64,000 bases of DNA from an uncultured Bacteroidia bacterium (GTDB taxonomy: Bacteria > Bacteroidota > Bacteroidia > Bacteroidales > UBA932): NCBI GenBank assembly GCA_902790635.1, contig CADASN010000004.1, positions 1 to 64,000 of the forward strand, written 5' to 3'. The position numbers were made by a program, and so were the translations under genes. The notes beneath the pieces were generated by a model. It made no database searches, was not told the origin of the DNA, and saw nothing but the letters and a program-made list of their open reading frames with translations. This document shows, in pieces, positions 9,191 through 18,200 of the stretch (its first letter is position 1; the number at the start of each line of letters is the position of its first letter).

Positions 9191-10415
9191 ATTCATCGCG
9201 TACTCTCCGGTTTATGCCGGAGAGACCGATATCTACCAATTCCCGGACCTGGCAAAGCACCCTGTCGATGCCGCCAGGCTCCGGGAATTGGGCGTTTCGG
9301 TAGAGCCCTCCGCCGAGACGCTGGCCGGGCTGGCACGGGGTTCCCGCCTCTTTGCCCGGCGCCTGCAGGAGCACACGCTGCTGCCGCACACCCGTTATCA
9401 GCTCCGGAACATCGATCCGGCGACGGAGGAGCCCGAGATCCACAACTATACCGGACGCTGCCCTACCTTGACCTATGAGATCAACCCCGTCAAGGGCTGC
9501 GGCGTAGGCTGCCAATACTGCCTGGTCACGGACGGCGTGCATGAGCAGCCGCTCATCGCACTGGAGAATTACCACCTGTACGTCCGCCGGCTGCTTGCGG
9601 AGAAGAACGGCCCCGGGAGCGAGAACGCCCCGCACTATTATTATTTCTCCCCCAAGACGGAGGCCTTCCAGGAGCCGACGCTCCTAACGGGCATCGCCCA
9701 CCGGATCCTGCGCGAGTTCATCGCCCATTTCCGCGACTGTCCCCAGTCGAAGGCACGCCTCTTCATCGCCTCCAAGGCCGGCGCGAAGCACCTGCTGATC
9801 GAGGACGGCGGCGAATCGGTACTGGACCTGTTCGAGCAGCTGCGCGGCAAGATGCAGTTCAACACCAGCGTCTCCATCATGCCGAAAGCCTTCCGGGACC
9901 TGCTGGAGCCCTTCGCCGCCCCGCTCTCCGAACGCATGCGCGCCGTCCGGCTCTGTCAGGAACGCGGCATCCAGTCCAACTCGGCGCTGATCCAGCCCAT
10001 CCTTACCCCCTGGCTTACGGACGAGCACATCCGCGAATTCTTCGACACGCTGCACGACAACGGCATCATCAACTACAAGCCGGAGTTCCTGACGGCCTGC
10101 ATGGAAAACCTCGCGATGCTGGGCCCGCTGCTGGGCCACTTCGGAAGCGACCTGGAGCGTCAGCTCTACGATGCCTACCTCCCGCCGTCCAATGCCGACC
10201 ACCGCAAGCAGCGCGGGCGCACCGCCCCCGACCGGGACCTCAGCCGCGCGTGCATCGCCAAGATGCGCGCCTACAGCGACACGCTGGGCATGAGCGTCAG
10301 TATCTGCTACTGGGTACGCCTCCAGCTGGGTATCACCGAACAGGACATTCCGCTCATCAACCGCAACGGTTTCCAGTGCCTGGGCTACCAGTCCACGCTG
10401 TTCGAGAATGTATAG
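9174..10415 (+). CDS. Radical SAM protein of the SplB-like (COG1533) type
   Basis: A protein of about 413 residues with a CX3CX2C cluster (C109, C113, C116; motif GCGVGCQYC) that should hold a [4Fe-4S] cluster and bind S-adenosylmethionine. Downstream motifs (SPKTEAFQEP, FNTSVSIMP, IASKAGA) resemble the spore-photoproduct-lyase-like radical SAM family; its general function is not established. It is not a lysine 2,3-aminomutase of the EpmB type. The ATG at 9174 lies inside efp (17-base overlap); a more upstream codon at 9150 would extend the overlap and is less likely. The stop overlaps the next gene by eight bases. Its substrate is unknown; the company of ligase, glycosyltransferase and aminotransferase genes suggests a biosynthetic role. 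Confidence 0.75.
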   Translation: MEDEHKFIAYSPVYAGETDIYQFPDLAKHPVDAARLRELGVSVEPSAETLAGLARGSRLFARRLQEHTLLPHTRYQLRNIDPATEEPEIHNYTGRCPTLTYEINPVKGCGVGCQYCLVTDGVHEQPLIALENYHLYVRRLLAEKNGPGSENAPHYYYFSPKTEAFQEPTLLTGIAHRILREFIAHFRDCPQSKARLFIASKAGAKHLLIEDGGESVLDLFEQLRGKMQFNTSVSIMPKAFRDLLEPFAAPLSERMRAVRLCQERGIQSNSALIQPILTPWLTDEHIREFFDTLHDNGIINYKPEFLTACMENLAMLGPLLGHFGSDLERQLYDAYLPPSNADHRKQRGRTAPDRDLSRACIAKMRAYSDTLGMSVSICYWVRLQLGITEQDIPLINRNGFQCLGYQSTLFENV

Positions 10416-11610
10416 CGACTTAGCTTCGTACTACCTCCGCTGGTTCCATGATCGTCCGGTGGGCATCACGACGGCCCGCCGGGACGAATTGCGCCGCCTG
10501 CACAGGATCCTGTACCGCGCTGTGGAGCATTTCGCCCTGCACTACGGCGATTACGTGCCGTCCAGGATACCGCTCGGGGCGCGGGAACTCGCCATTCTGG
10601 AGGAGCAGAGCCGCTATCCTTTCCGGGCCGGCACCTGGCGGCCCGACTACATTATCACCCGCGACGGGGAGCTGAAGCTCTGCGAGATCACCTCCCGCTT
10701 TTTCGGCCACGGGATTTTCCTCACCTGGTTTGCGGAATTCGCCGCCGACCGCTTCATGGAGCGTTTCCCCGGCAAGCAGCGGGAGACCCGCTATCCCGAG
10801 CTGCTGGAATACATGCGCGCCCTGCCCGACGGGCGCAAGCGCCTCTGCGTCCTCAAGAGCGCCGACCGGACGAGCGAAATCCGGCTCTACAAGCGCTTCT
10901 ACGAGGAGCAGGGCTGCTCCGTCCAGATCTTCGAGACGGACGAGGTAGAGTCCCGGCGCAGCGAATGGGCCCGCGAAGGGACCTTCGTCGTGAGCGCCCT
11001 CAACCAGCGGGACCTGCTGGGCTTCCGCCCGGAGACGCTGCGCGCCATGATGGACACGGGGATGATCAGTGATTTCCGTAACATCTTCCTGATCCACGAC
11101 AAGCGCTTCATGCAGCTCTGGTACGACGACACCTTCACCGGAGCCTGCCTGGATCCGGAGGATGCTGCTTTCCTGCGCGCCCACGCCATCCCGACCTGGG
11201 CGGGCGCCGATCCGGCCGCGGCCGGCATCTTCGAAGAAGCGCGCACCCACAAGGACGGCTACATCCTGAAGCCCTGCCGCCTGGGCAAGAGCGAGGGGGT
11301 GCATGCCGGTCCGCTGGAGCGGACCTGGAAATGGCGCCGCCTCTGGCGGCCTGACCGCGACGGCATCCGCCCGGTGGACGGGATGGTCATGCAACCTTTC
11401 CTGGAGCAGCGCAGCGTCCCCCTGGACTGGGAAGGCAAGCACTTCGACGACTATCTCTGCGGGATGCTGCTCTGCGTGGACGACCGCTATTTCGACTCCG
11501 GTCTCTTCCGCACATCCAGCCTCCCCGTGACCAACGTGGGGGACGACCGCAAAGCCTGCGCCATCCAGACGGACGATCCGGATATCCTCTCTTGCTGCGA
11601 CGTGCTATGA
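10408..11610 (+). CDS. ATP-grasp-like ligase, possibly glutathionylspermidine-synthase-like
   Basis: A 400-residue protein without signal peptide. Two features suggest a circularly permuted ATP-grasp fold of the glutathionylspermidine synthase type: RPDYIITRDGELKLCEITSR near residue 80-100 (compare the usual RPDF...LLEIN) and YILKPCRLGKSEGV near residue 287-300 (compare LKPxxxxGGxGV). Such enzymes join a carboxylate to an amine through an acyl phosphate. The second motif is imperfect, with KS where the family often has GG. It overlaps the radical SAM gene by eight bases and the WbqC gene by four (ATGA). Function is inferred from fold-level resemblance only. Confidence 0.5.
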   Translation: MYSDLASYYLRWFHDRPVGITTARRDELRRLHRILYRAVEHFALHYGDYVPSRIPLGARELAILEEQSRYPFRAGTWRPDYIITRDGELKLCEITSRFFGHGIFLTWFAEFAADRFMERFPGKQRETRYPELLEYMRALPDGRKRLCVLKSADRTSEIRLYKRFYEEQGCSVQIFETDEVESRRSEWAREGTFVVSALNQRDLLGFRPETLRAMMDTGMISDFRNIFLIHDKRFMQLWYDDTFTGACLDPEDAAFLRAHAIPTWAGADPAAAGIFEEARTHKDGYILKPCRLGKSEGVHAGPLERTWKWRRLWRPDRDGIRPVDGMVMQPFLEQRSVPLDWEGKHFDDYLCGMLLCVDDRYFDSGLFRTSSLPVTNVGDDRKACAIQTDDPDILSCCDVL

Positions 11611-12311
11611 CCCTGGCAGGCAACCAACCCTACTTTCTCCCTTATCTGGGATTCTGGCAGCTGATCCACCTGTCCGACCTGTTCCTGCTGGCCGATGATT
11701 ATGACTTCGTCCGGCACAGCTGGATCAACCGGAACCGCATCCTGGTCAACGGACAGGTACAGTATTTCCGGGTCGAAATCGCCCGCGGCGGGCCTTCACG
11801 GCTGATCAGGGACAAGCAGGTCGCCTTGACACCCTATTTGTGCAGGGACAAGCTCAAGACCTTGGCCATGGCTTACCACAACGCTCCCTACCTGGCGGAA
11901 GGATACGCCCTGGCAGAGCGGATCCTGAGCTGCCCGGAGCGCAACCTGGCGCTGTTCCTGGAGCATTCCATCCGGGAAGTCTGCGCCTATCTGGGGATCA
12001 CGACCCCCATCAAGCACAGCTCGGACCTGCCCGGAAACAGCTGTTTCAAGCGGGAAGATCGCATTTATGACTTCTGCCACAAGCTCGGTGCCGACACCTA
12101 TGTGAACCTTCCGGGCGGGCAGGCGCTCTATGACCGCGACGAATTCGCCCGCCAGGGGATCCGGCTTTGCTTCATCCAGCCTGAACTCAAGCCTTATCCG
12201 CAGTCCGGCGGCCCGTTCGTGGAGCGCCTCTCCATCCTGGACGCCATCATGTTCAACTCCCGGGAGCAGCTGCACGAGATGCTCGACGACTACACTTTCA
12301 TCGATGGATAA
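11607..12311 (+). CDS. WbqC-like family protein
   Basis: About 234 residues. The opening matches the WbqC family: NQPYFLPYLGFWQLIHLSD, then DDYDFVRHSWINRNRI. The family is common in O-antigen and capsule clusters next to DegT aminotransferases; its biochemical role is unproven, and a link with acylation of amino sugars has been proposed. The ATG at 11607 forms an ATGA overlap with the preceding stop and places the conserved motif at the N-terminus, so it is preferred over 11592. The end overlaps the next gene by eight bases. Confidence 0.78.
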   Translation: MTLAGNQPYFLPYLGFWQLIHLSDLFLLADDYDFVRHSWINRNRILVNGQVQYFRVEIARGGPSRLIRDKQVALTPYLCRDKLKTLAMAYHNAPYLAEGYALAERILSCPERNLALFLEHSIREVCAYLGITTPIKHSSDLPGNSCFKREDRIYDFCHKLGADTYVNLPGGQALYDRDEFARQGIRLCFIQPELKPYPQSGGPFVERLSILDAIMFNSREQLHEMLDDYTFIDG

Positions 12312-13218
12312 CCCCTGCGTGACCGTCATCTGCCTGACTTACAACCAGGCCGGACTGATCCGCGACGCCCTCGAGGGTTTCGTGGCCCAGCGGGCGCCCT
12401 TCGGCATCGAAGTACTCGTGCACGACGATGCATCCACCGACGGCACGGCGGACATCGTCCGCGAATATGAAGCCCGCTACCCCGCCCGCATCCGGGGGAT
12501 CTACCAGACGGAGAACCAGTATTCGCAGGGCGTCGCCATCCCGCAGGCCTTCCTGTTCCCGCTGGTCCGCGGACGCTATGTCGCTCTCTGCGAGGGAGAT
12601 GACTACTGGACCGATCCTGACAAGCTGCGCAAGCAGGTGGAAGCCCTGGAGCATCATCCGGAGCTGGACATCTGCGCCCACAGGACCCGGTGCCTGCTCG
12701 ACGGGAAGCCGCACGGCTACCTGGCGCCCCGGCTGCGGGACTGCTGCATCCCGGCGGAAGAGGTGATCCTCGGAGGCGGCAATTTCGTCGCCACTTCGTC
12801 CCTGCTATGCCGGCGGGAGGCCTATCTGCGCATGACCCCGATGCGCGAGGTCGTGGTCAACGACTATGTCCTGCAGATCCAGGGCTCCCTGCGCGGCGGC
12901 ATGGCTTACCTGGACGACTGCATGTCCGTCTATCGCCTGAGGACGCCCGGTTCCTGGACCGCCGCGAACGGACGCTGGATGCGGGAGGATACCCGCGAAC
13001 AGCTGAAACGCATGCTGGACGCCCTGGACGCCTACACGGACGGGCGTTTCCACCAGGCGGTCGAATTCCGCAAGCGCCAGTACGACTCCAACGGACTGCT
13101 GGCCGGCAGGCGCTACGCCGCCCTGTTCGCCCCGCACGAACTCCCCGTCACCCTGCGGCGCGCCTGCAGGGACCTGGCCCGCTCCCTCCGAAACCTGATC
13201 CTTTCTTGCAGAAAATGA
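12304..13218 (+). CDS. Family 2 glycosyltransferase
   Basis: A 304-residue GT-A fold enzyme that should transfer a sugar from a nucleotide donor. It opens with VTVICLTYNQ, carries DDASTDGT (nucleotide-binding) and CEGDDYW (metal and donor contact). No transmembrane segment is evident, so it acts at the cytoplasmic face. Acceptor and donor are unknown. Start at 12304 gives an eight-base overlap with the WbqC gene; the stop forms ATGA with the aminotransferase. Confidence 0.88.
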   Translation: MDNPCVTVICLTYNQAGLIRDALEGFVAQRAPFGIEVLVHDDASTDGTADIVREYEARYPARIRGIYQTENQYSQGVAIPQAFLFPLVRGRYVALCEGDDYWTDPDKLRKQVEALEHHPELDICAHRTRCLLDGKPHGYLAPRLRDCCIPAEEVILGGGNFVATSSLLCRREAYLRMTPMREVVVNDYVLQIQGSLRGGMAYLDDCMSVYRLRTPGSWTAANGRWMREDTREQLKRMLDALDAYTDGRFHQAVEFRKRQYDSNGLLAGRRYAALFAPHELPVTLRRACRDLARSLRNLILSCRK

Positions 13219-14327
13219 AAACGATCCCCGTTACCCGGCCCTCGCTCCCGTCGTTCGAAGAATATTGCGCCGAAATACGCAAGATCTGGGACAGCCGCAT
13301 CCTCACCAACATGGGCGAGGAGCATGAGGCGTTCCGGGAGGCCGTGAGCAGCTACCTGGAGACGCCCGGTACCGTCCTGTTCGCCAACGGGCACCTCGCC
13401 CTGGAGGCGGCGATCGCCGCCCTGCGGCTCCCCGCTGGCGCAGAAGTGATCACGACGCCTTTCTCCTTCGTCTCCACCACCCACGCCATCGTGCGCAGCG
13501 GCCTGCAGCCCGTCTTCTGCGATGTCCTCGAGAAGGACGGCACGCTCGACCCCGCCGGGCTCGAAGCCCTCGTCACGGAGCATACCGCTGCCATCCTGCC
13601 CGTCCACGTGTACGGCCACGTCTGCGACGTGGACCGCATCGGCGCCGTCGCAAGCCGATACGGCCTGAAAGTGCTCTACGATGCCGCACACGCCTTCGGC
13701 GTCCGCTACCGGGGTGTCCCGGCGGTACGCTACGGAGACGCCGCCATCCTCAGCTTCCACGCGACCAAGGTCTTCTCGACCATCGAGGGCGGAGCCGTCT
13801 GCACGGGGGACTCTTCCCTGCTGCAGGCCCTGGAAGATGCCAAGAATTTCGGGATCCGCGATGAGGAGCATTGCGCCGCCGTCGGCGGCAATGCCAAACT
13901 GAACGAGTTCCAGGCTGCGATGGGTCTGTGCAACCTCCGCCACATCGGGAACGAGATGGCCCGGCGCCACGCCCTGGCGGAGCATTACCGCGCCCGCCTG
14001 GCCGGACGCCCGGGACTGCGCCTGCCCGCCCCGCGTGCCGGAACCGAGTCCAACGACGCCTATTTCCCCGTATTCTTCCGGACGCAGGAACTGCGGGACC
14101 GGGTCCATGCCCGCCTCGCCGACTCGGGCATTTCCGCCCGGAAATATTTCTTCCCCCTGATTCCCGACCTGGACTGCTATGCCGGGAGTGCCGCTGCTGC
14201 GGCCGCCCGCGTCCCCGTGGCGCGCCGCCTGGCCGCGGGCGTACTCTGCCTGCCGCTCTACGCAGACCTGCTCCCAGACGAAGCGGACCGCATCTGCGAG
14301 TTGGTTATCAAGGAGTTGGAACGGTGA
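13215..14327 (+). CDS. DegT/DnrJ/EryC1/StrS-family aminotransferase
   Basis: A 370-residue PLP enzyme of the sugar aminotransferase family, which puts an amino group on a keto sugar bound to a nucleotide. The catalytic lysine is K185 in SFHATKVFSTIEGG, and the DAAHAFG motif holds the pyridine-nitrogen aspartate. No dehydratase or nucleotidyltransferase for the sugar substrate is in the window, so they must be elsewhere. It is the last gene of the five-gene cluster; its stop is directly adjacent to the stop of a convergent gene. Confidence 0.9.
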   Translation: MKTIPVTRPSLPSFEEYCAEIRKIWDSRILTNMGEEHEAFREAVSSYLETPGTVLFANGHLALEAAIAALRLPAGAEVITTPFSFVSTTHAIVRSGLQPVFCDVLEKDGTLDPAGLEALVTEHTAAILPVHVYGHVCDVDRIGAVASRYGLKVLYDAAHAFGVRYRGVPAVRYGDAAILSFHATKVFSTIEGGAVCTGDSSLLQALEDAKNFGIRDEEHCAAVGGNAKLNEFQAAMGLCNLRHIGNEMARRHALAEHYRARLAGRPGLRLPAPRAGTESNDAYFPVFFRTQELRDRVHARLADSGISARKYFFPLIPDLDCYAGSAAAAAARVPVARRLAAGVLCLPLYADLLPDEADRICELVIKELER

Positions 14328-14729
14328 TCAGAGGCGCTCGATCTTGAGCTGCTGGATTTTGTAGGTCTTGCCTTTCGAACTGACGAAGATGGTGACGGAG
14401 TAGTTCTCTCCGCCGGCGTTCAGCGTGCCGAGGGCGTATTTCATGTTGTCCCGGCCGGCGGTGTGGTTGACCTCGAAGGAACGGGGGGTGTGGCTGTCGA
14501 AGAAAGTCTTGACGATCTGCCGGGCCTGGGCCTTGCTCGCGCTGCTGCCCTGGGAGATAACGGCGATCTCGAGGTTGTCGTCGAACCAGGCGGACAGGTT
14601 GTCGGCATTGCCCTGTGCCATGTATTTGCTGATCGGGATGAATACATCATACCCTGCGGGCTGGGCCATGAGGCGTCCGCAGAGAAGCAAAGGCAGGAGG
14701 ATAGCCGCTATTTTGAGCAAGCGTTGCAC
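14328..14729 (-). CDS. DUF4783 family periplasmic protein
   Basis: A 133-residue protein with a signal peptide ending at about residue 22 (LMAQ). The rest resembles the DUF4783 / NTF2-like small periplasmic proteins of Bacteroidota, with the pattern YMAQGNADNLSAWFDD and a following beta-sheet. Function is unknown. It faces rlmH and its stop abuts that of the aminotransferase. Confidence 0.7.
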   Translation of the reverse strand: MQRLLKIAAILLPLLLCGRLMAQPAGYDVFIPISKYMAQGNADNLSAWFDDNLEIAVISQGSSASKAQARQIVKTFFDSHTPRSFEVNHTAGRDNMKYALGTLNAGGENYSVTIFVSSKGKTYKIQQLKIERL

Positions 14730-14740
14730 GGCCGGAATGA

Positions 14741-14771
14741 TTGCAAATTCCGAGCCACATTATTATATTTG
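14741..14771 (+). promoter_or_regulatory. Promoter of rlmH and the sensor kinase
   Basis: TTG at 14741-14743, 20 bases, then TATATTTG at 14764-14771, 17 bases before the rlmH ATG. It favours the start at 14789 over an upstream in-frame codon inside the promoter. Confidence 0.7.
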
Positions 14772-14788
14772 TAGGAAAACCGGAAACG

Positions 14789-15262
14789 ATGCATCTGACG
14801 CTCCTCACAGTAGGCAAGACGGATATCCCCTGGGTGCGGGACGGGCTGGAGATGTATATCTCCCGGCTGAAGCACTACGTGCCTTTCGAGCTCCGGGAGA
14901 TCCCGGAACTGAAAGGCGTGTCCGCACTCAGCCGCGAGCAGATCAAGGAGCGGGAAGGAGAGCTGATCCTCAAGCAGCTCAAACCCTCGGACGAAGTCAT
15001 CCTGCTGGATGAGCACGGGCGGGAGTACCGTTCGGTGGAGTTAGCGGACTGGCTGGGCCGCCGGCTCTCGGCGTCCGGACGGGACCTGGTCTTCGTCATC
15101 GGCGGAGCCTACGGCTTCTCCGATGCGGTTTATGGCCGTGCCGGCGGGAAACTGTCGCTCTCGAAAATGACCTTTTCCCACCAGCTGGTGAGAACGATTT
15201 TTGCAGAACAGCTTTACCGGGCTTTCACCATCCTGCGCGGAGAGCCCTACCATCACGAATGA
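14789..15262 (+). CDS. rlmH: 23S rRNA (pseudouridine1915-N3)-methyltransferase
   Basis: A 157-residue SPOUT methyltransferase that methylates pseudouridine 1915 of 23S rRNA in helix 69. The SAM-binding knot motif FVIGGAYGF and the C-terminal signature SLSKMTFSHQLVRTIFAEQ ending GEPYHHE are intact. It overlaps the downstream sensor kinase by four bases (ATGA). Confidence 0.96.
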   Translation: MHLTLLTVGKTDIPWVRDGLEMYISRLKHYVPFELREIPELKGVSALSREQIKEREGELILKQLKPSDEVILLDEHGREYRSVELADWLGRRLSASGRDLVFVIGGAYGFSDAVYGRAGGKLSLSKMTFSHQLVRTIFAEQLYRAFTILRGEPYHHE

Positions 15263-18200
15263 AACTGCCCAAGCATATCATGGAATGGTTCGCCGCAGCC
15301 CTGCTGATGGCCGGGGCGATCATATTCATCTCCTCCCTGCGCGTGACGCAGTCTCCGGGCGACACCTCCGCCGCTGCCCGGCGCATGGAGCGCGTGACAG
15401 CCCGCCGGATCGCCTTGCTGGACAAATACATCGACAAGGCGCTGGCCCAGGATCCCGCGCAATGGATGGAACTGGACGGCCTGCCGTCCGATTTCGTGGT
15501 GTACCGCTATTGCCGGGACACCCTCCAGTCCTGGTGCCACGAATTCCCGGTAGCCAACGACGACATCAACCAGCGGGTCTATGTCCCCTTCCTGGCGGAT
15601 CCCCGCGTGGGAGCGGTCTCCCCGCTCCTGCAGGTGACCGACTCCCTGGGCTTCTACAATTTCGGTACGCGCTGGTACCTGGCCAAATCGGTCGGCGACG
15701 ACGCAGTCCGGGTGATCGCAGGCATGGAGGTGATGGACGAGATGCCCGTAGGGCGCACCGCCCGGACCAACCGGCGGCTGCATCTGCCGAACAAATATGT
15801 GATCCGCCCGATCTCCGCGAGCGGTGGCTCGTCCGTGACCGTGGAAGGCCGCGCGCAGTTCAAGATCCTGCTGGAGTCGCTCATGGCCGCGGGCCGGGAC
15901 TCGTCGCCCCTGCTCTGGCTGGCGCTTTTCCTGATCCTGTCCGCCTTTCTCGTTTACCTGTCGGCGGATCGTTCCCTGCCCCGTTTCTGCGGAGCCGCCG
16001 CCGGGATCCTGGTCGTCATGTGCGGGTTCTACCTCTGGGGTAAATTCTCCCAGACCCGTGCCCTGATCTTCTCCCCCATGCTGTACGCAGGCGGAGAGCT
16101 GCTCTACTCGCTGGGTGCCGTCATCCTCATCAACCTGACCCTCCTGTGGATTTCGCTCTGCGCCTATATGGCCCGGGAGGCCTTCTGGACCCGGATGGAC
16201 ACGCCTGCCCGCCGGAGCACCGGCACCCTTGCGGTGCTGATCTTCATCGCGCTGGAGCTGGTCTATTCTTTCTTCGCCCTGAAGAGCATCATCCTCAACT
16301 CGGGCTTCTCCCTGGAGCTCTACAAGCTCTCCCAGCTCTCGCCTTTCTGCATTGTCGTGTACCTGTCGTTCCTGACCATGCTGATCGGCATCCCGCTGCA
16401 GCTCCAGCTGCTGAAACCGGCCGTGGAGAAGAAAAGCGGACGGCATTTCGATTCCTTCTCGATGACCAACCGCGTGATCTGGTCCCTGCTGATGGCCGTG
16501 TACCTGGTCACGCTGTCCGGCGTACTCGGCTTCCGCAAGGAGCAGGACCGGCTCGGACTGATCGCCAACCGGCTGGCTTTCGACCGTGACATCGCCCTCG
16601 AACTGCGTCTGCGCCGGGTGGAGTCCCAGATCGCGGACGACATGATCCTGGCCGCCCTCTCGCATTTCCAGGGGACGGAGTCGGCCATCCAGAGCCGGAT
16701 CGCCGAGTACTATTTCTCCGGGAGCGACCGGGGATACCTGATCTCTGCCCGGGTGTACAACCGCTTCAACAACACGCGCCAGGCCGCGGACGAGTTCAAC
16801 GCCATCCTGGAGAACGGCGTGGAGATCGCCGACGATTCCCGCTTCCTGTACGCCCGGCGGGAGAACGGCAAGCCCTACTATGTCGGGGTGTTTTTCTATC
16901 TGTCTGACGACAACGAGATCTCCCGCGTGCTGGTGCGCCTGGAGTCCCGCGAGACCCTGGGCGGCAGGGGCTATGCCGGCATTTTCGGCATCACGCCGCC
17001 CGGCCAGGTCGCCCTGCCCTCCGGCTATTCCTACGCCCGCTATGCCGGGCGGGAGCTGAAAGCCTACCGGGGCCCCTATCCCTACCCGACCCGCATCGAC
17101 GATGCCCTCTACGTGCAGCTGTACGGATCGCGTTCCGGCCATCTGGTCATGGATGGCTATACGCATTTCATGTATGGCGTGGGAGAAGGTGAAGCCGTGG
17201 TAATCTCCCGGGCCCGCATCGGCGTGCTGGCCTACATCGTGGCCGGGATCCTGGTCGCGCTGCTGACCTTCCTGATGCTCCTGCTGGTCGTGCTCCGGCA
17301 ACCCAAAGCACCGGTCTTCCAGCAGACCTACTACCGCTCCCGGATCTCCTGGGTCCTGCTCACTTCGCTGATCCTCACCCTGCTCTCTATGGCGCTGGTG
17401 AGCGTGCTCTTCGTGTACTCGCGCAACGAAGGCAACCGCCAGACGGTGATGTCGGACAAGATCAGTTCCATCGTGACGATGATGCAGGCCGGCCTGCAGG
17501 AGACGGGCGCCGGTGACGGCAGCGACTGGCAGGCCGTCCACCGGCTGGTCGAACGGGTCGGCAATGAGACCGGCTCCGACATCACGCTCTACAGCCCTTC
17601 GGGCCACCTGCTGATGACGACCACCCCCATGATCTTCGACCAGTTGATGGTCGCCGAGCGCATCAACGGGACGGCCTACTACAACATCATCTACGGCAAC
17701 CGGCGGCATTTCATCCAGCGGGAACAGCTGGGACGGCAGCATTTCTACAGCATGTATGCTCCGCTGTTCGCGGACAACGGCGCCATGCTGGCCATCCTCT
17801 GTTCGCCGTACAACGAAGACACCTACGACTTCGAGGAGGACGCGGTCATGCACTCGCTGACCATCCTCTCGCTCTTCCTGCTCTTCCTGCTGATGGCGCT
17901 CTTCATGGTGTCCCGCATCGTGGACCGCATGTTCAAGCCGCTCAGCGAGATGAGTGAGAAAATGGCCAATGCGGACCTCGGGTCCCTGGAGTACATCACC
18001 TACGACCGGGACGACGAGATCTCCTCGATCGTGCAGGCATACAACCGGATGGTGACCGAACTCTCCGAGAGCTCGCGCAAACTGGCGCAGGCCGAACGCG
18101 ACAAGGCCTGGAGCGGGATGGCGCGCCAGGTGGCGCACGAGATCAAGAATCCGCTCACCCCGATGAAGCTGCAGCTCCAGCGGGTGATCCGGCTCAAGCA

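Noticed and set aside
9174..10415. Radical SAM protein as EpmB, the EF-P lysine aminomutase
   Set aside because: The cysteine spacing and downstream motifs are of the SplB-like type, not of the lysine 2,3-aminomutase type, and no EpmA is nearby.
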